A DNA stretch of 64,000 nucleotides from JAHEJX01 sp041605955 (GTDB taxonomy: Bacteria > Actinomycetota > Acidimicrobiia > Spongiisociales > UBA5794): positions 1 through 64,000 of the forward strand of contig JBFIXI010000001.1 of the NCBI GenBank assembly GCA_041605955.1. Reading direction: 5' to 3'. The translations under genes were made by a program, and so were the position numbers. The notes beneath the pieces are model-generated. The model searched no databases, was not told the DNA's origin, and saw nothing but the letters and a program-made list of their open reading frames with translations. Shown in pieces: positions 9,693-18,272 of the stretch (its first letter is position 1; the number at the start of each line of letters is the position of its first letter).

Positions 9693-10979
9693 TTGAGATC
9701 GGACATGGACTATCGCGAGACGGCAGTGCGGGTGCTGCCGGGTGGAGCGCTGGGGACGCGGCTCCATCCCGAAGGCCTCAACATGACGATCGCATCGGCC
9801 AAGGGCTCTCACATCATGGACGTCGAGGGCAACATCTGGATCGACTACGTTGCCGGCGCCGGCGCGCTGATACTGGGCCACCAGTTCCCGACAGTCGTCG
9901 AGGCCGTGCAGCGCCAAGCAGCGCGCAGCCTGCACCAGTACGCCGCCTTGAGCGACGTCTCGATCGAGCTCGCCGCCGAGGTCGTAGCCGCCATCCCCGG
10001 CGCCGAGCGCATGATCTTCACAACGACCGGCTCCGAGGCCACCGCATACGCCATGCGGATCGCCCGGGCCGCCACCGGCCGCACCAAGATCCTCAAGTTC
10101 GAGGGGGCGTTTCACGGCAACCACGACTATGCCGGCGTTGGGGTCGCTCCGTCCGAGCCGAGCCCCTATCCGCGCGGTCTGCCGTTCACCCAGGGGACGC
10201 CCGAGGCGGTGGTGGACACGGTGCTCATCGCGCCATACAACGATCTCGCTCGTCTCCGCGAGATCGCCACGGCGCATGGCGACGACCTGGCCGGGATCAT
10301 CGTCGAGCCGGTGCAGCGGATCATTGCGCCGCAACCCGACTTCCTCGAAGGCCTGCGGGCGCTTGCGACGGAGCTCGGGGCGGTGCTCATCTTTGACGAG
10401 GTAGTCACCGGTTTCCGGCTGGCCTACGGCGGTGCCCAGGAGTTCTTCGGCGTCGAGGCCGATCTGGCCGCATACGGCAAGATCGTCGGGGGCGGCGGTC
10501 CGGTAGGCGCCGTGGTCGGCAAGGCCGAGCTGATCGACCAGGCACATCCCGAGCGGAAGGGCACCCCGGGTTACGTGTATGCCTCAGGAACGCTGCACGG
10601 CAATCCGCTTGGTGCCGCCGCCGGGTTGGCCACGCTCGCCGAGCTGCGGCGGCCCGGTTTCTACGACATGCTGAACAAGCGCTCTGCCGAGTTCGCCGCC
10701 GCCATGACTGACGTCTTCACCGCGCGGGGGTACCCGGCCTTCGTCGAGAGCACCGGATCGCTGTGGCAGATCCTCCACATGGACGAATCGCCGCAGCGCT
10801 ACACCGACCTGTTGGCCTCGGATCGTGCGGCCAATGTTGCGTTCGACACCGAGCTGATGCGCCGCGGCATCAACGTCATCCCCGGCCTGCGTCGTTTCGT
10901 GTCCCAGGCCCACACGCACGAAGACTTCGAGCGGACCGTCGACGCGGTGCGCGACGCATGCCGCTCGATGCGGTCCTGA
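9693..10979 (+). CDS. Class III PLP aminotransferase, glutamate-1-semialdehyde aminomutase-like
   Basis: About 428 residues of a fold-type I, class III aminotransferase. Seen are TTTGSEATAYAMRIARAAT (cofactor phosphate region), FEGAFHGNHD, LIFDEVVTGFRLAYGG (Asp contacting the pyridine nitrogen) and AAYGKIVGGGGPVGAVVG with the Schiff-base Lys. The pattern resembles glutamate-1-semialdehyde 2,1-aminomutase relatives used in catabolism rather than haem synthesis. Start choice: TTG at 9693 has AGGAG nine bases upstream; ATG at 9705 (MDYRETAVRV) is the conservative alternative. It follows the demethylase by 13 bp and is probably co-transcribed. Confidence 0.8.
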   Translation: MRSDMDYRETAVRVLPGGALGTRLHPEGLNMTIASAKGSHIMDVEGNIWIDYVAGAGALILGHQFPTVVEAVQRQAARSLHQYAALSDVSIELAAEVVAAIPGAERMIFTTTGSEATAYAMRIARAATGRTKILKFEGAFHGNHDYAGVGVAPSEPSPYPRGLPFTQGTPEAVVDTVLIAPYNDLARLREIATAHGDDLAGIIVEPVQRIIAPQPDFLEGLRALATELGAVLIFDEVVTGFRLAYGGAQEFFGVEADLAAYGKIVGGGGPVGAVVGKAELIDQAHPERKGTPGYVYASGTLHGNPLGAAAGLATLAELRRPGFYDMLNKRSAEFAAAMTDVFTARGYPAFVESTGSLWQILHMDESPQRYTDLLASDRAANVAFDTELMRRGINVIPGLRRFVSQAHTHEDFERTVDAVRDACRSMRS

Positions 10980-11006
10980 CACGCGCCGGAAGGAAGGGGT
11001 GATCCC

Positions 11007-11390
11007 GTGAGCTCAGAGCGATTCGAGAAGGGCTTGGCGGCCCGCAAGGCAGTGCTTGGTGAGGAGTACGTCGAGCGGAACCTGGCACGGTCCGACGACT
11101 TCAACCGGGAGTTCCAGGAGATGGTCACCGAGTACTGCTGGGGGTTCGGTTGGGCTGACGAGGCGCTCACTTTCCGGGAGCGCTCCATGATCAACCTCGG
11201 CATGATCGCAGCTCTCGGCCGCATGGAAGAGTGGGAACTTCACTTCCGCGGCGCCATCAAGAACGGCCTCACCCGCGACGAGCTGCGCGCCGTCCTCCAT
11301 CAGATCACGATCTACTCCGGAGTTCCCGCCGGAGTGGCCTGCTTCAGGATTGCCCGCAGAGTGTTTGCCGAGCTGGACGCGAGGGATTGA
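11007..11390 (+). CDS. Carboxymuconolactone decarboxylase-family protein
   Basis: A 127-residue all-helical protein with LTFRERSMINLGMIAALGR and ELRAVLHQITIYSGVPAGV, the arrangement seen in PcaC-like CMD proteins. The AhpD-type CxxC is absent, so a peroxidase role is unlikely. Family members act as decarboxylases or as small accessory proteins in aromatic and amine catabolism. It begins with GTG at 11007, 27 bp after the aminotransferase, and is the likely last gene of that operon. Confidence 0.78.
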   Translation: MSSERFEKGLAARKAVLGEEYVERNLARSDDFNREFQEMVTEYCWGFGWADEALTFRERSMINLGMIAALGRMEEWELHFRGAIKNGLTRDELRAVLHQITIYSGVPAGVACFRIARRVFAELDARD

Positions 11391-11488
11391 GGATTCGGCA
11401 CCGGATCGTGTGGACGCGATTATGGAGCGGCCGTGTCGGCTCGAGCGCGAGCTGGCACACTCAACACGCCACGGGCGCCCATTCAGGT

Positions 11489-11596
11489 TCACCCAGGCCA
11501 GCCCGCCGCAAGCATTGCGAAGAGCCCCGCGTAGAACCCGATCGCACCTGCAACAAGCGCCATCACGACTACCAATCCGGTGCGTGCACCCGTCAT
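11489..11596 (-). CDS. 35-residue single-pass membrane protein
   Basis: This short frame begins with the ATG that overlaps the TGA of the upstream lipoprotein gene (ATGA overlap at 11593-11596) and ends at 11489. The product starts MTGARTGLVVVMALVAGAIG, continues hydrophobic through FYAGLFAMLAAG, and is one predicted transmembrane helix with a positive N-terminus. The tight overlap and membrane-like composition support a real gene. Function is unknown; it may accompany the lipoprotein in the membrane. Confidence 0.5.
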   Translation of the reverse strand: MTGARTGLVVVMALVAGAIGFYAGLFAMLAAGWPG

Positions 11597-12618
11597 GCTT
11601 GAACCTGAGCCTGCAGGATCACAGTCCCGTCCGCGCCGAGGCCCTTGATCTCGAGCAAGTTCGCCGGGTCGATCGCAGGGGCAAAGGCGCGTAGGCCGTT
11701 GCCGATCTCGACCAATGCGAAATCCTCCGAATCTTCGGCGATGACAGATCCATGTCTGGTCACCAGATCGATGTCGACGAGGTGTGGGTCGTAGACAATT
11801 CCGACCATCACGGCCATGTCATCCATGTGTACCAACCGGTGCTCGAACGGGTAGTAGTTCTCGGTCGGTACGCATTCGGTAGTGGCCCGGTCGGCGCGGA
11901 TGGCGACGCAGGCCTCGGTTGGTGTGACGAAAGCCTCCACCGCAAATGCCCGTTCTCCGTCGTAGGCGGCGACCGGTGTCATCTCCGCAGGGTGGACGTC
12001 AATGACCAGCCGGTTGTCGCTGCCGCTCGCGAAACCGAACGGCAGTTGCTCGTCCAAACCGATCGCCCATGTCAATTGTCCGTTCGAGTCGTTGGCTTGT
12101 ACGAGCTCCTTGACGATCGGGCCGTCGAGATCGACTCTCGACGGGCCGGCGAACACCTGCGCCGGGACCGTCCCGCGCATATCAAATCCAGAGGCGGGCG
12201 CCATAGATACCAGCAGCGCCACCTCTCCGGCTACCTGGATCTCGTCGCCCGAAGGGCCTGACAGCACCGGTGTCGGTACGTATTCCAGGCGGAACTCGGG
12301 TGGGGTCGATTCGAATCGGAAGATCACCCGGGTGTAGTCGTCATACGTCTCAGTCGTGACTTCTCGGAGTAGCGCAGGCTCGCCTTCGCCCGGATATGCC
12401 GGAGACGTGTATGGCTCAATCTGCGGATTGCCCACAGCTGGGGGCAGCGTGGTGCTGGTGGTCGTCGTAGAGGGTGTCGGCTGAGGAGTCGCAGGTGCTC
12501 CAGTTGTCGTAGGTGGTGCCGATGACGGCGCGCGGGACGCGTTGTGGATGCGCTCGCCGCCACACCCGGCTAGTGCGACGGCGGCCAACGCAACAGCAAT
12601 GACGGCGATAGCACGCAT
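11593..12618 (-). CDS. Lipoprotein with AMIN-like domain
   Basis: A 341-residue lipoprotein. The signal peptide MRAIAVIAVALAAVALAGCG ends in the lipobox LAGC, so Cys19 is the likely lipid anchor. A Thr/Pro-rich linker (~residues 25-60) is followed by YDDYTRVIFRFES and a beta-rich stretch with FRLEYVP, resembling the AMIN-like domain of actinobacterial exported proteins, thought to bind cell-wall or surface ligands. The C-terminal ~150 residues were not recognised. It overlaps a small membrane gene by four bases and diverges from the cupredoxin gene at 12896; the candidate response-regulator box at 12743-12770 lies between them. Confidence 0.7.
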   Translation of the reverse strand: MRAIAVIAVALAAVALAGCGGERIHNASRAPSSAPPTTTGAPATPQPTPSTTTTSTTLPPAVGNPQIEPYTSPAYPGEGEPALLREVTTETYDDYTRVIFRFESTPPEFRLEYVPTPVLSGPSGDEIQVAGEVALLVSMAPASGFDMRGTVPAQVFAGPSRVDLDGPIVKELVQANDSNGQLTWAIGLDEQLPFGFASGSDNRLVIDVHPAEMTPVAAYDGERAFAVEAFVTPTEACVAIRADRATTECVPTENYYPFEHRLVHMDDMAVMVGIVYDPHLVDIDLVTRHGSVIAEDSEDFALVEIGNGLRAFAPAIDPANLLEIKGLGADGTVILQAQVQA

Positions 12619-12742
12619 GATCTCGATGACTTCCTGCTCCCTGGTCTGTTGCCCCTACCCATTACGGCGAGTGGCCAAACGTGAAGCCGACGACGAGTCC
12701 GTCGCGTGATCGGAACGCCGCAATGGATACCGGATTGGCGCC

Positions 12743-12770
12743 TTTATCCGTCGTTTAGCTCAGCTCTAGC
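12743..12770 (+). promoter_or_regulatory. Three 11-bp-spaced direct repeats, candidate OmpR-type box
   Basis: TTTATC (12743), TTTAGC (12754) and TCTAGC (12765) recur at exactly 11 bp, the helical spacing used by tandem OmpR/PhoP-family dimers. The site sits between the lipoprotein gene (start 12618, minus) and the cupredoxin gene (start 12896, plus). Matching sites occur at 17662-17678 and, weaker, at 15022-15038. Confidence 0.5.
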
Positions 12771-12895
12771 CCCCGTTTTCCAGCGCATCCATACGGTGTA
12801 GCCGGAAGCATGAACAGGGCCAGGTGATCGTGACCAGCTTCTCCAGCTCGCCAAGGACGGCGGCAGATCCGTCCAGGGCCCGCCCAGGACGGACC

Positions 12896-15073
12896 ATGAG
12901 CCGGACCCTCTCCCGTGTCGCCCGCGTGGTGCTGACCTTCTTGCTCGTTGTGGCCCTGTCGCCCCTCGCAACCGCGGTGGCCGCCGACGCGACGGTGTCC
13001 ATCACCAACAATCTCCAGCCGCGGGAGCTCACGATCGCCCGCGGCGTCACGGTGGAGTGGGTCAACAACGACGTCGAGCGCCATCGGATGAGAACGGTCA
13101 GTGGTCCCGAGGAGTTCGACAGCGGCAACCTCGAACCGGGTGAGACCTTCACCTTCAACTTCGCCTTCGAGGGTGAGTACCGCTATGTCGACGCCCGCAA
13201 CGAAGACAACGTCGCTTACCACGGCATCATCACGGTGACGGCAGATCCGGGTGATCCGCCGCAGCCACCGCCACCGTCGGGCGACGTCGAGATCATCGAT
13301 CGTTCCTACCGCCCGGCAAACATCACGATCGCTGCGGGCGGCTCCGTCACCTGGGTGAACCGTGACGGGGACCACACGGTGACCGCCCGGGATCGCTCCT
13401 GGGACAGCGGCGTCTTCGACACGGGAGCCACTTACACCCGCAGCTTCAACACTGCAGGGACATTCGAGTACTTCTGCATCCTCCACCCCGACATGGTCGG
13501 CACCGTGACCGTGACCGGGGGAGGAGGCACCCCGCCACCGCCTCCTCCGCCGCCACCCCCGCCCCTGCCGCCTTCACCTCCTCCGGGTAGTGGCGACGTC
13601 ACCATCGTCGACTTCGCCTACGAACCGCGGTCCCTCACCGTCGAGGTCGGCACCTCGCTGACCTGGGTGAACGCAGGTGAGATTCCCCACACCGTGACCG
13701 ACGTGAACGGCACCTTCGACTCTGGGCTGCTCACCACAGGGGACACGTACGGCCGCACGTTCAACTCCACAGGCACCTTTGACTACTTCTGCACGATCCA
13801 CCCCGAGATGACAGCAACGGTCATCGTCAGCGGCGACGGCGGCACGCCACCTCCTCCGCCGCCTCCACCGCCGCCCCCTCCTCCTCCGCCGCCGCCTGGC
13901 GCGGCGAACGTAACGATCGTTGACAACGCTTTCCAACCCGGCAGGTACCGAGTGGCCGCCGGCGCCACAGTCACGTGGATCAACACCGGCGCCGTGCCTC
14001 ACACCGTCACCTCGACGAGCGGCGTCTTCGACTCGGGTCTTCTGCTCACCGGCGACGCCCACCGCGAAGTCTTCACCACCCCCGGAACCTACGACTACAT
14101 ATGTACGCTCCATCCCGGAATGGCCGCCACCGTTGTAGTTGGTGGTGGGGGAGGACCGCCGCCAACGACCCCGCCGAACCCGGTCGATCCGCCCGAGACC
14201 CCGCCCTCGAGCCCGTCAACCGTCGCGATCGTCGATAACGAGTATGAGCCCGGCGAGCTTGCCGTCGCTGTCGGTGAGACCATCACGTGGGTGAACAACG
14301 GCGCGTTGCCTCACACCGTCACTGCTGTCGACGGCTCCTTCGACTCGGCGATATTGATGCCAAAGGAGAGCTTCCAGGCCAGCTTCGGGGCGCCCGGCAC
14401 CTACGACTACTTCTGCACGCTCCATCCCGGAATGGTCGGGCAGATCACGGTGACCGGCGCGAAGTCGGGAGGCCCCGCGGTGACCACTTCGCCCGCTTCG
14501 GCCGGGAGCCGCCCGCCGACTGCGTCGGCCGGGTCCGCCGCCGTCGCCGCGCCCGAGGCGGCCCCTATCGAGGTCAAGGCAGTGCGGGTGGTCGACAATG
14601 CCTTCGAGCCCGCCACCGTAGTCGTCGCCGCCGGGCAGCCGGTCAAGTGGACGAACCATGGTGCCCTGCCTCACACGGTCACTTCATCCGACCAATCGTT
14701 CGATTCGGGTGTCATGGAACCCAGGGGGGAGTTCCGCATGTCGTTCGACGTCCCAGGGAGCTACCCGTACATATGCACGTTGCACCCCGAGATGACCGGC
14801 ACGGTCAACGTCGTTGCTCCCGCGCCGCGCGTCGACGTGGCCTCGGTCGTACCGGTTGCGGCGAGCGATCCACCCTCGCTCGGGGTGGCCATTGCGCTCA
14901 GCATGACGATTGTGGCCGCCATGGCCGTCTTCACCATCGGTATGAGCCGGTTCGCCAAAGCGGCCGAGGCCGAACGTAGCTCACATTCTCGACCACCTGA
15001 CAGGGATCCCGGTCGAAGACATTTATCCGACGGTTACCCGGCGGCGGAGGACCGATTAGCGCAAGGCAGGTGA
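12896..15073 (+). CDS. Exported six-cupredoxin-domain membrane-anchored protein
   Basis: A 725-residue protein with a signal peptide (MSRTLSRVARVVLTFLLVVA), six tandem plastocyanin-like domains (roughly 31-115, 125-215, 240-330, 350-440, 455-550, 580-665), Pro-rich linkers including runs of more than ten prolines, and a C-terminal transmembrane segment (~685-705). Domains 2-6 have the type-1 copper set: one His in motifs like VPHTVT, then Cys, His and Met in YFCTIHPEM-like motifs. Domain 1 lacks the Cys and has YRYVDARNEDN instead, so it probably does not bind copper. Likely role is surface copper binding or electron transfer. The start at 12896 is preferred to an in-frame GTG at 12824 because it opens the signal peptide. 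Confidence 0.85.
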   Translation: MSRTLSRVARVVLTFLLVVALSPLATAVAADATVSITNNLQPRELTIARGVTVEWVNNDVERHRMRTVSGPEEFDSGNLEPGETFTFNFAFEGEYRYVDARNEDNVAYHGIITVTADPGDPPQPPPPSGDVEIIDRSYRPANITIAAGGSVTWVNRDGDHTVTARDRSWDSGVFDTGATYTRSFNTAGTFEYFCILHPDMVGTVTVTGGGGTPPPPPPPPPPPLPPSPPPGSGDVTIVDFAYEPRSLTVEVGTSLTWVNAGEIPHTVTDVNGTFDSGLLTTGDTYGRTFNSTGTFDYFCTIHPEMTATVIVSGDGGTPPPPPPPPPPPPPPPPPGAANVTIVDNAFQPGRYRVAAGATVTWINTGAVPHTVTSTSGVFDSGLLLTGDAHREVFTTPGTYDYICTLHPGMAATVVVGGGGGPPPTTPPNPVDPPETPPSSPSTVAIVDNEYEPGELAVAVGETITWVNNGALPHTVTAVDGSFDSAILMPKESFQASFGAPGTYDYFCTLHPGMVGQITVTGAKSGGPAVTTSPASAGSRPPTASAGSAAVAAPEAAPIEVKAVRVVDNAFEPATVVVAAGQPVKWTNHGALPHTVTSSDQSFDSGVMEPRGEFRMSFDVPGSYPYICTLHPEMTGTVNVVAPAPRVDVASVVPVAASDPPSLGVAIALSMTIVAAMAVFTIGMSRFAKAAEAERSSHSRPPDRDPGRRHLSDGYPAAEDRLAQGR
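15022..15038 (+). promoter_or_regulatory. Weak copy of the 11-bp-spaced box
   Basis: TTTATC (15022) and GTTACC (15033) are 11 bp apart and lie within the 3' end of the cupredoxin gene, 68 bp before the start of the exported protein at 15106. The first ten bases, TTTATCCGAC, nearly match those at 12743. Functional status is inferred. Confidence 0.3.
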
Positions 15074-15105
15074 TGCTGAGACCAATCCCAAAGGAGGTTC
15101 AACCA

Positions 15106-15618
15106 ATGTTCAGCCGCCGACTCGTCGTCACAGTATCGGCACTATCGATATGGATAGGTCTCACGGCCGCCGTTGCCTTCAGCGCGCCATCCGACTCCAC
15201 AACTTCCCCCCTCCCGCAAACCACCTCGACCTCGGACAGCCCCCCAACGACAGACGGCACATCCACCACTACATCCACCAGCTCCTCGGCGCCGACCACG
15301 TCGAGCGCGCCAACTACCTCTGTGAGCCCATCGGTGCCGCCATCGACTACCGGGCCGAGCACCTCGACCACCGATGCTCCCGACCCGGGTAACCGAACCG
15401 TGGTGGTGAGCGCCGGACCGGCGGGCTCGATAACGGTCACCGTGCGCGGGTCGGCCTTGTCGGTCGAGTCTTGGGACATTTCCGGATTCGAGATCGTCGA
15501 ACTCGAGGAGCGCGCCGACCGCATCGAGGTCGAGCTGACAGACGGCCAGACCGAGGTCGAGCTCGAAGTGCGGCTCAAAGACGACGGAGAGCTGAGAGCG
15601 CACCTCGAGGTGGGGTGA
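15106..15618 (+). CDS. Exported Ser/Thr-rich protein with C-terminal acidic beta domain
   Basis: A 170-residue protein starting MFSRRLVVTVSALSIWIGLT with a clear signal peptide. The strong AAAGGAGG (15090-15097) sets the ATG at 15106. After the signal comes a ~70-residue Ser/Thr/Pro linker, then ~70 residues ending ELEERADRIEVELTDGQTEV and so on, rich in Glu and Val. The C-terminal domain resembles that of the product at 17712 (spaced Val, Trp or Gly-Phe, then alternating E/V and R residues). Function unknown. It lies between the cupredoxin gene and the convergent two-component genes. Confidence 0.65.
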   Translation: MFSRRLVVTVSALSIWIGLTAAVAFSAPSDSTTSPLPQTTSTSDSPPTTDGTSTTTSTSSSAPTTSSAPTTSVSPSVPPSTTGPSTSTTDAPDPGNRTVVVSAGPAGSITVTVRGSALSVESWDISGFEIVELEERADRIEVELTDGQTEVELEVRLKDDGELRAHLEVG

Positions 15619-15642
15619 CAGTGACCGGCCGGCGCACGGGGT

Positions 15643-16923
15643 CTAGCGGCGAGGAAGCTCCAGCGTGACGGCAGCCCCGCCGAGCTCCGAGCGACCGATC
15701 GTCATGCCGCCGCCGGCCAGCTCCGCAGTACGTCTAGCGATGTCGAGCCCGAGGCCGGTGGAACCGGCTGCCGAGGCTCCGCGGGGGAGTAGCTGGCGAT
15801 GGGCGAATCCGGGCCCGGAGTCCTCGATGGTGACCGTCGCAGTCTGCGGTGTCGTCTCGACCGTCAGCCGATATCCGATTCCCTCCGCAGTGTGGGCGAA
15901 CACGTTGCCGATCAGGGCGTCGATCGCTGCGGTCAGATCGTCAGTGGCGACGCCAACTGCAGTGGTGGATCGTGGGATGACAGCCTCGGCGTGCCGGTCC
16001 TGCTCGGCAGCCAAGGCTTCCCAAAACTCGGCGCGCGACCTTGCCACCTCTTCCACGTTCGTCGATGAGGCCACGGATCGCCCCGGTCTCCGCAGCACGC
16101 CGATCGCGTGGTCCACGCTGCGCTCGATCTCGTCGAGATCGCCCATGATGAGCTCCCGAGCGGCTTCGTCGCCGATCCGCTCCGTGTCGAGGCGGGCTGC
16201 CGTGAGTGGGGTACGAAGCCGATGAGACAGGTCGGCCGCGGTCTCCCGCTCGGCCTGCAGCAGCGCGGCCACCTCGCCGGCGAGCCGATTGAACTGATGA
16301 CTGACCTCGACGATCTCCGGCGGCCCGGCCGGGGTCACCCGCGCACCGAGGTTGCCCCGGGCCAGCTCGGCAGAGGCTGCGGATAGGTCCTGCACCGGGC
16401 GCACGATGCTGCGCGCCAGCCGATCGGTGACGAGTACCGCTATCGCTACGAGCGTCATCGACAGCCCGACGAGGACGGCCTGGGCCCGGAGGACACCAGC
16501 AGTGAGCTCGCCGTCGGTCACGAGGATCCTGACAACCGAGATCACTCCACCCGGCTGGAACGCAGGAACCAAGACAGCTCGGCCACCGGAGACGGCCATG
16601 TTGCTGGCGGCGCCGCCAAAAGCCGCCTCGAGGCTCTCTCCAGCCGGGATGGGGGATCCGGCAACGGATCCGTCGTTGGTGGCCACCGCGATGGCCCGCC
16701 CGTTGAGGATCCCGCCGGGTGCGATCGCCTCGAGGGCCAGCGAGGCGTCCCCTGCGTCGGAGGTAGCGGCGATGAGCTGGGAAACGAGCTGGGCGTCTTG
16801 TTCGGCGGCGTTCAAAGCCCGGTCACGCGCGATGTCGGATACGAGCCCCAACAGCGGGATCAGAAAGGCCACCGCCACCATCGATGTCACCGCCAGGGCC
16901 AGGAGATTCAGACGCCGTCTCAT
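15643..16923 (-). CDS. Sensor histidine kinase (OmpR-class partner)
   Basis: A 426-residue membrane kinase. TM1 is near residues 8-30, an extracytoplasmic sensor segment of ~120 residues follows, TM2 is near 160-180, then a HAMP domain, HisKA with DLSHRLRTPLTAARLD (phospho-His), and HATPase_c with DALIGNVFAHT (N box), IEDSGPGFA (G1) and STGLGLDIARRTAELAGG (G2). The start codon at 16923 overlaps the regulator's stop as ATGA, so translation is coupled. The usual HELRTPLT is HRLRTPLT here. Signal unknown. Confidence 0.9.
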   Translation of the reverse strand: MRRRLNLLALAVTSMVAVAFLIPLLGLVSDIARDRALNAAEQDAQLVSQLIAATSDAGDASLALEAIAPGGILNGRAIAVATNDGSVAGSPIPAGESLEAAFGGAASNMAVSGGRAVLVPAFQPGGVISVVRILVTDGELTAGVLRAQAVLVGLSMTLVAIAVLVTDRLARSIVRPVQDLSAASAELARGNLGARVTPAGPPEIVEVSHQFNRLAGEVAALLQAERETAADLSHRLRTPLTAARLDTERIGDEAARELIMGDLDEIERSVDHAIGVLRRPGRSVASSTNVEEVARSRAEFWEALAAEQDRHAEAVIPRSTTAVGVATDDLTAAIDALIGNVFAHTAEGIGYRLTVETTPQTATVTIEDSGPGFAHRQLLPRGASAAGSTGLGLDIARRTAELAGGGMTIGRSELGGAAVTLELPRR

Positions 16924-17600
16924 GCGTCCGGATTGACCAGCTTGACCCCGACTCCTCGCTTGGTGTGTAAGTAGCGCGGTTCGCTCGCCGTCTCGCCCAG
17001 CTTGCGACGCAGCCAGGACAAATGAACGTCGACAGTCTTGTCGCCGCCCCCGTAGGGCTGATGCCACACCTCCGCGAGGAGTCGACGTTTCGACATCATC
17101 TTGCCTTCGTGGGTGGCGAGAAAGCCGAGCAGCTCGAACTCCTTGGCGGTCAGAGCGAGCTCGGTCCCGCCCAGCCGCGCAACGTGGGAGTCGAAATCGA
17201 TGACCAGGTCGCCAACCTGGACGAGCGCCGCCGTCTTGTCCTCGGTACGTCGCAACACGGCTCGGATGCGGGCCTCGAGGTGCTCTGCGGTAAACGGTTT
17301 GACCACATAGTCATCCGCACCGGCATCAAACAGCCGGACGATCTCGGCTTCGTCGTCGCGGGCGGTGGCAACGATCACCGGCACATCCCGGACCGCACGA
17401 ATCATTTGCAGAACCTCGGCCCCGTCGACGTCCGGCAGACCAAGATCCAAGACTACGATGGAGACGCCCCCCTCGAGCGCCGCTTGGACGCCTCCGATTC
17501 CTGTCGGTGCCGACGTGACGTCGTGTCCGCTGTCGGCGAGCCTGGTCGCCAACGCCTGACGTATCCGGGCGTCGTCTTCGATGAGCAGAATGCTGGCCAC
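16920..17600 (-). CDS. OmpR/PhoB-family response regulator
   Basis: A 226-residue regulator. The receiver domain has LLIEDD at the start, VVLDLGLPDVDG with the phospho-Asp, ATARDDE and the conserved Lys in DYVVKPF. The C-terminal winged helix has LTAKEFELLGFLATHEGK and VDVHLSWLRRKLG, typical of OmpR/PhoB. It is the first gene of a two-gene operon with the kinase. The 11-bp-spaced repeats at 17662-17678, in its own divergent promoter, are the natural candidate for autoregulation. Confidence 0.92.
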   Translation of the reverse strand: MASILLIEDDARIRQALATRLADSGHDVTSAPTGIGGVQAALEGGVSIVVLDLGLPDVDGAEVLQMIRAVRDVPVIVATARDDEAEIVRLFDAGADDYVVKPFTAEHLEARIRAVLRRTEDKTAALVQVGDLVIDFDSHVARLGGTELALTAKEFELLGFLATHEGKMMSKRRLLAEVWHQPYGGGDKTVDVHLSWLRRKLGETASEPRYLHTKRGVGVKLVNPDA

Positions 17601-17661
17601 CTCGGCACGTTACAGCGGCGACCGATCTGCGCCTACGGGCGAGCGCGACAACTAACCAGGG

Positions 17662-17678
17662 TTTAGCCGCCATTTAGC
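17662..17678 (+). promoter_or_regulatory. Direct-repeat box in the response-regulator/17712 divergent promoter
   Basis: Two perfect TTTAGC hexamers at 17662 and 17673 are spaced 11 bp; a poorer half, ACTAAC, sits another 11 bp upstream at 17651. The site is 61 bp from the regulator start (minus) and 33 bp from the start at 17712 (plus). It matches the element at 12743-12770. Confidence 0.5.
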
Positions 17679-17711
17679 GTTGTTGCCGACATTCCGTGCG
17701 ATCGTGCTGTC

Positions 17712-18272
17712 ATGAATCGCTTTGGGGTCGCGGCATGGATTGTCGCCACCCTGCTGTCCGTATGGATATCGACGCATGCGGTGGCTTTGGTTCGCGCCGA
17801 GGTCACTGAGCCCCGACCGCTGGTGGCGGCCGAAACCCTGGCGACCGCGGCCACATCGACGACGTCCCCCATCAGGTCGACCGTTGCAGAGCCGACCCCC
17901 GCAACCTCCAGCTCGTCACCCACCGATACGTTCGCCTCTAGCTCGACGGCGCCATCCAACCCCGCATCCACCACGACCCGCGTGCCCATTACCTCTACGA
18001 CGGCGCCGCCGCCAACGTCAACCGCCGCGCCGCCCCCTACCCCTCCGCTGACCCAAACCCATCAGCTCATCGGAGGTTGGGTGCGGATCGTCGTCGGGCC
18101 CGACACCGTCCATTTGGATGCAGCCGCGCCGGCGGTTGGCTTCACCATGGAGGTGGCTTCCGAAGGGCCCGACGACGTCGAAGTCAGGTTCCGCTCCGAC
18201 GAGCACGAGTCACGTTTCAAAGCCGATTGGGAGGCGGGCCGGCTCAGGATCGACATTGACGAGAAGGACTGA
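17712..18272 (+). CDS. Membrane-anchored or exported Ser/Thr/Pro-rich protein
   Basis: A 186-residue protein with an N-terminal hydrophobic segment (GVAAWIVATLLSVWISTHAV), a ~80-residue Ser/Thr/Pro/Ala linker and a C-terminal ~65-residue domain with VHLDAAAPAVGFTMEVASEG and DDVEVRF. Its layout and C-terminal pattern match the product at 15106, so these are probably distant paralogues bracketing the two-component operon. No strong Shine-Dalgarno is seen, so leaderless translation is possible. Likely target of the adjacent regulator. Function unknown. Confidence 0.6.
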   Translation: MNRFGVAAWIVATLLSVWISTHAVALVRAEVTEPRPLVAAETLATAATSTTSPIRSTVAEPTPATSSSSPTDTFASSSTAPSNPASTTTRVPITSTTAPPPTSTAAPPPTPPLTQTHQLIGGWVRIVVGPDTVHLDAAAPAVGFTMEVASEGPDDVEVRFRSDEHESRFKADWEAGRLRIDIDEKD

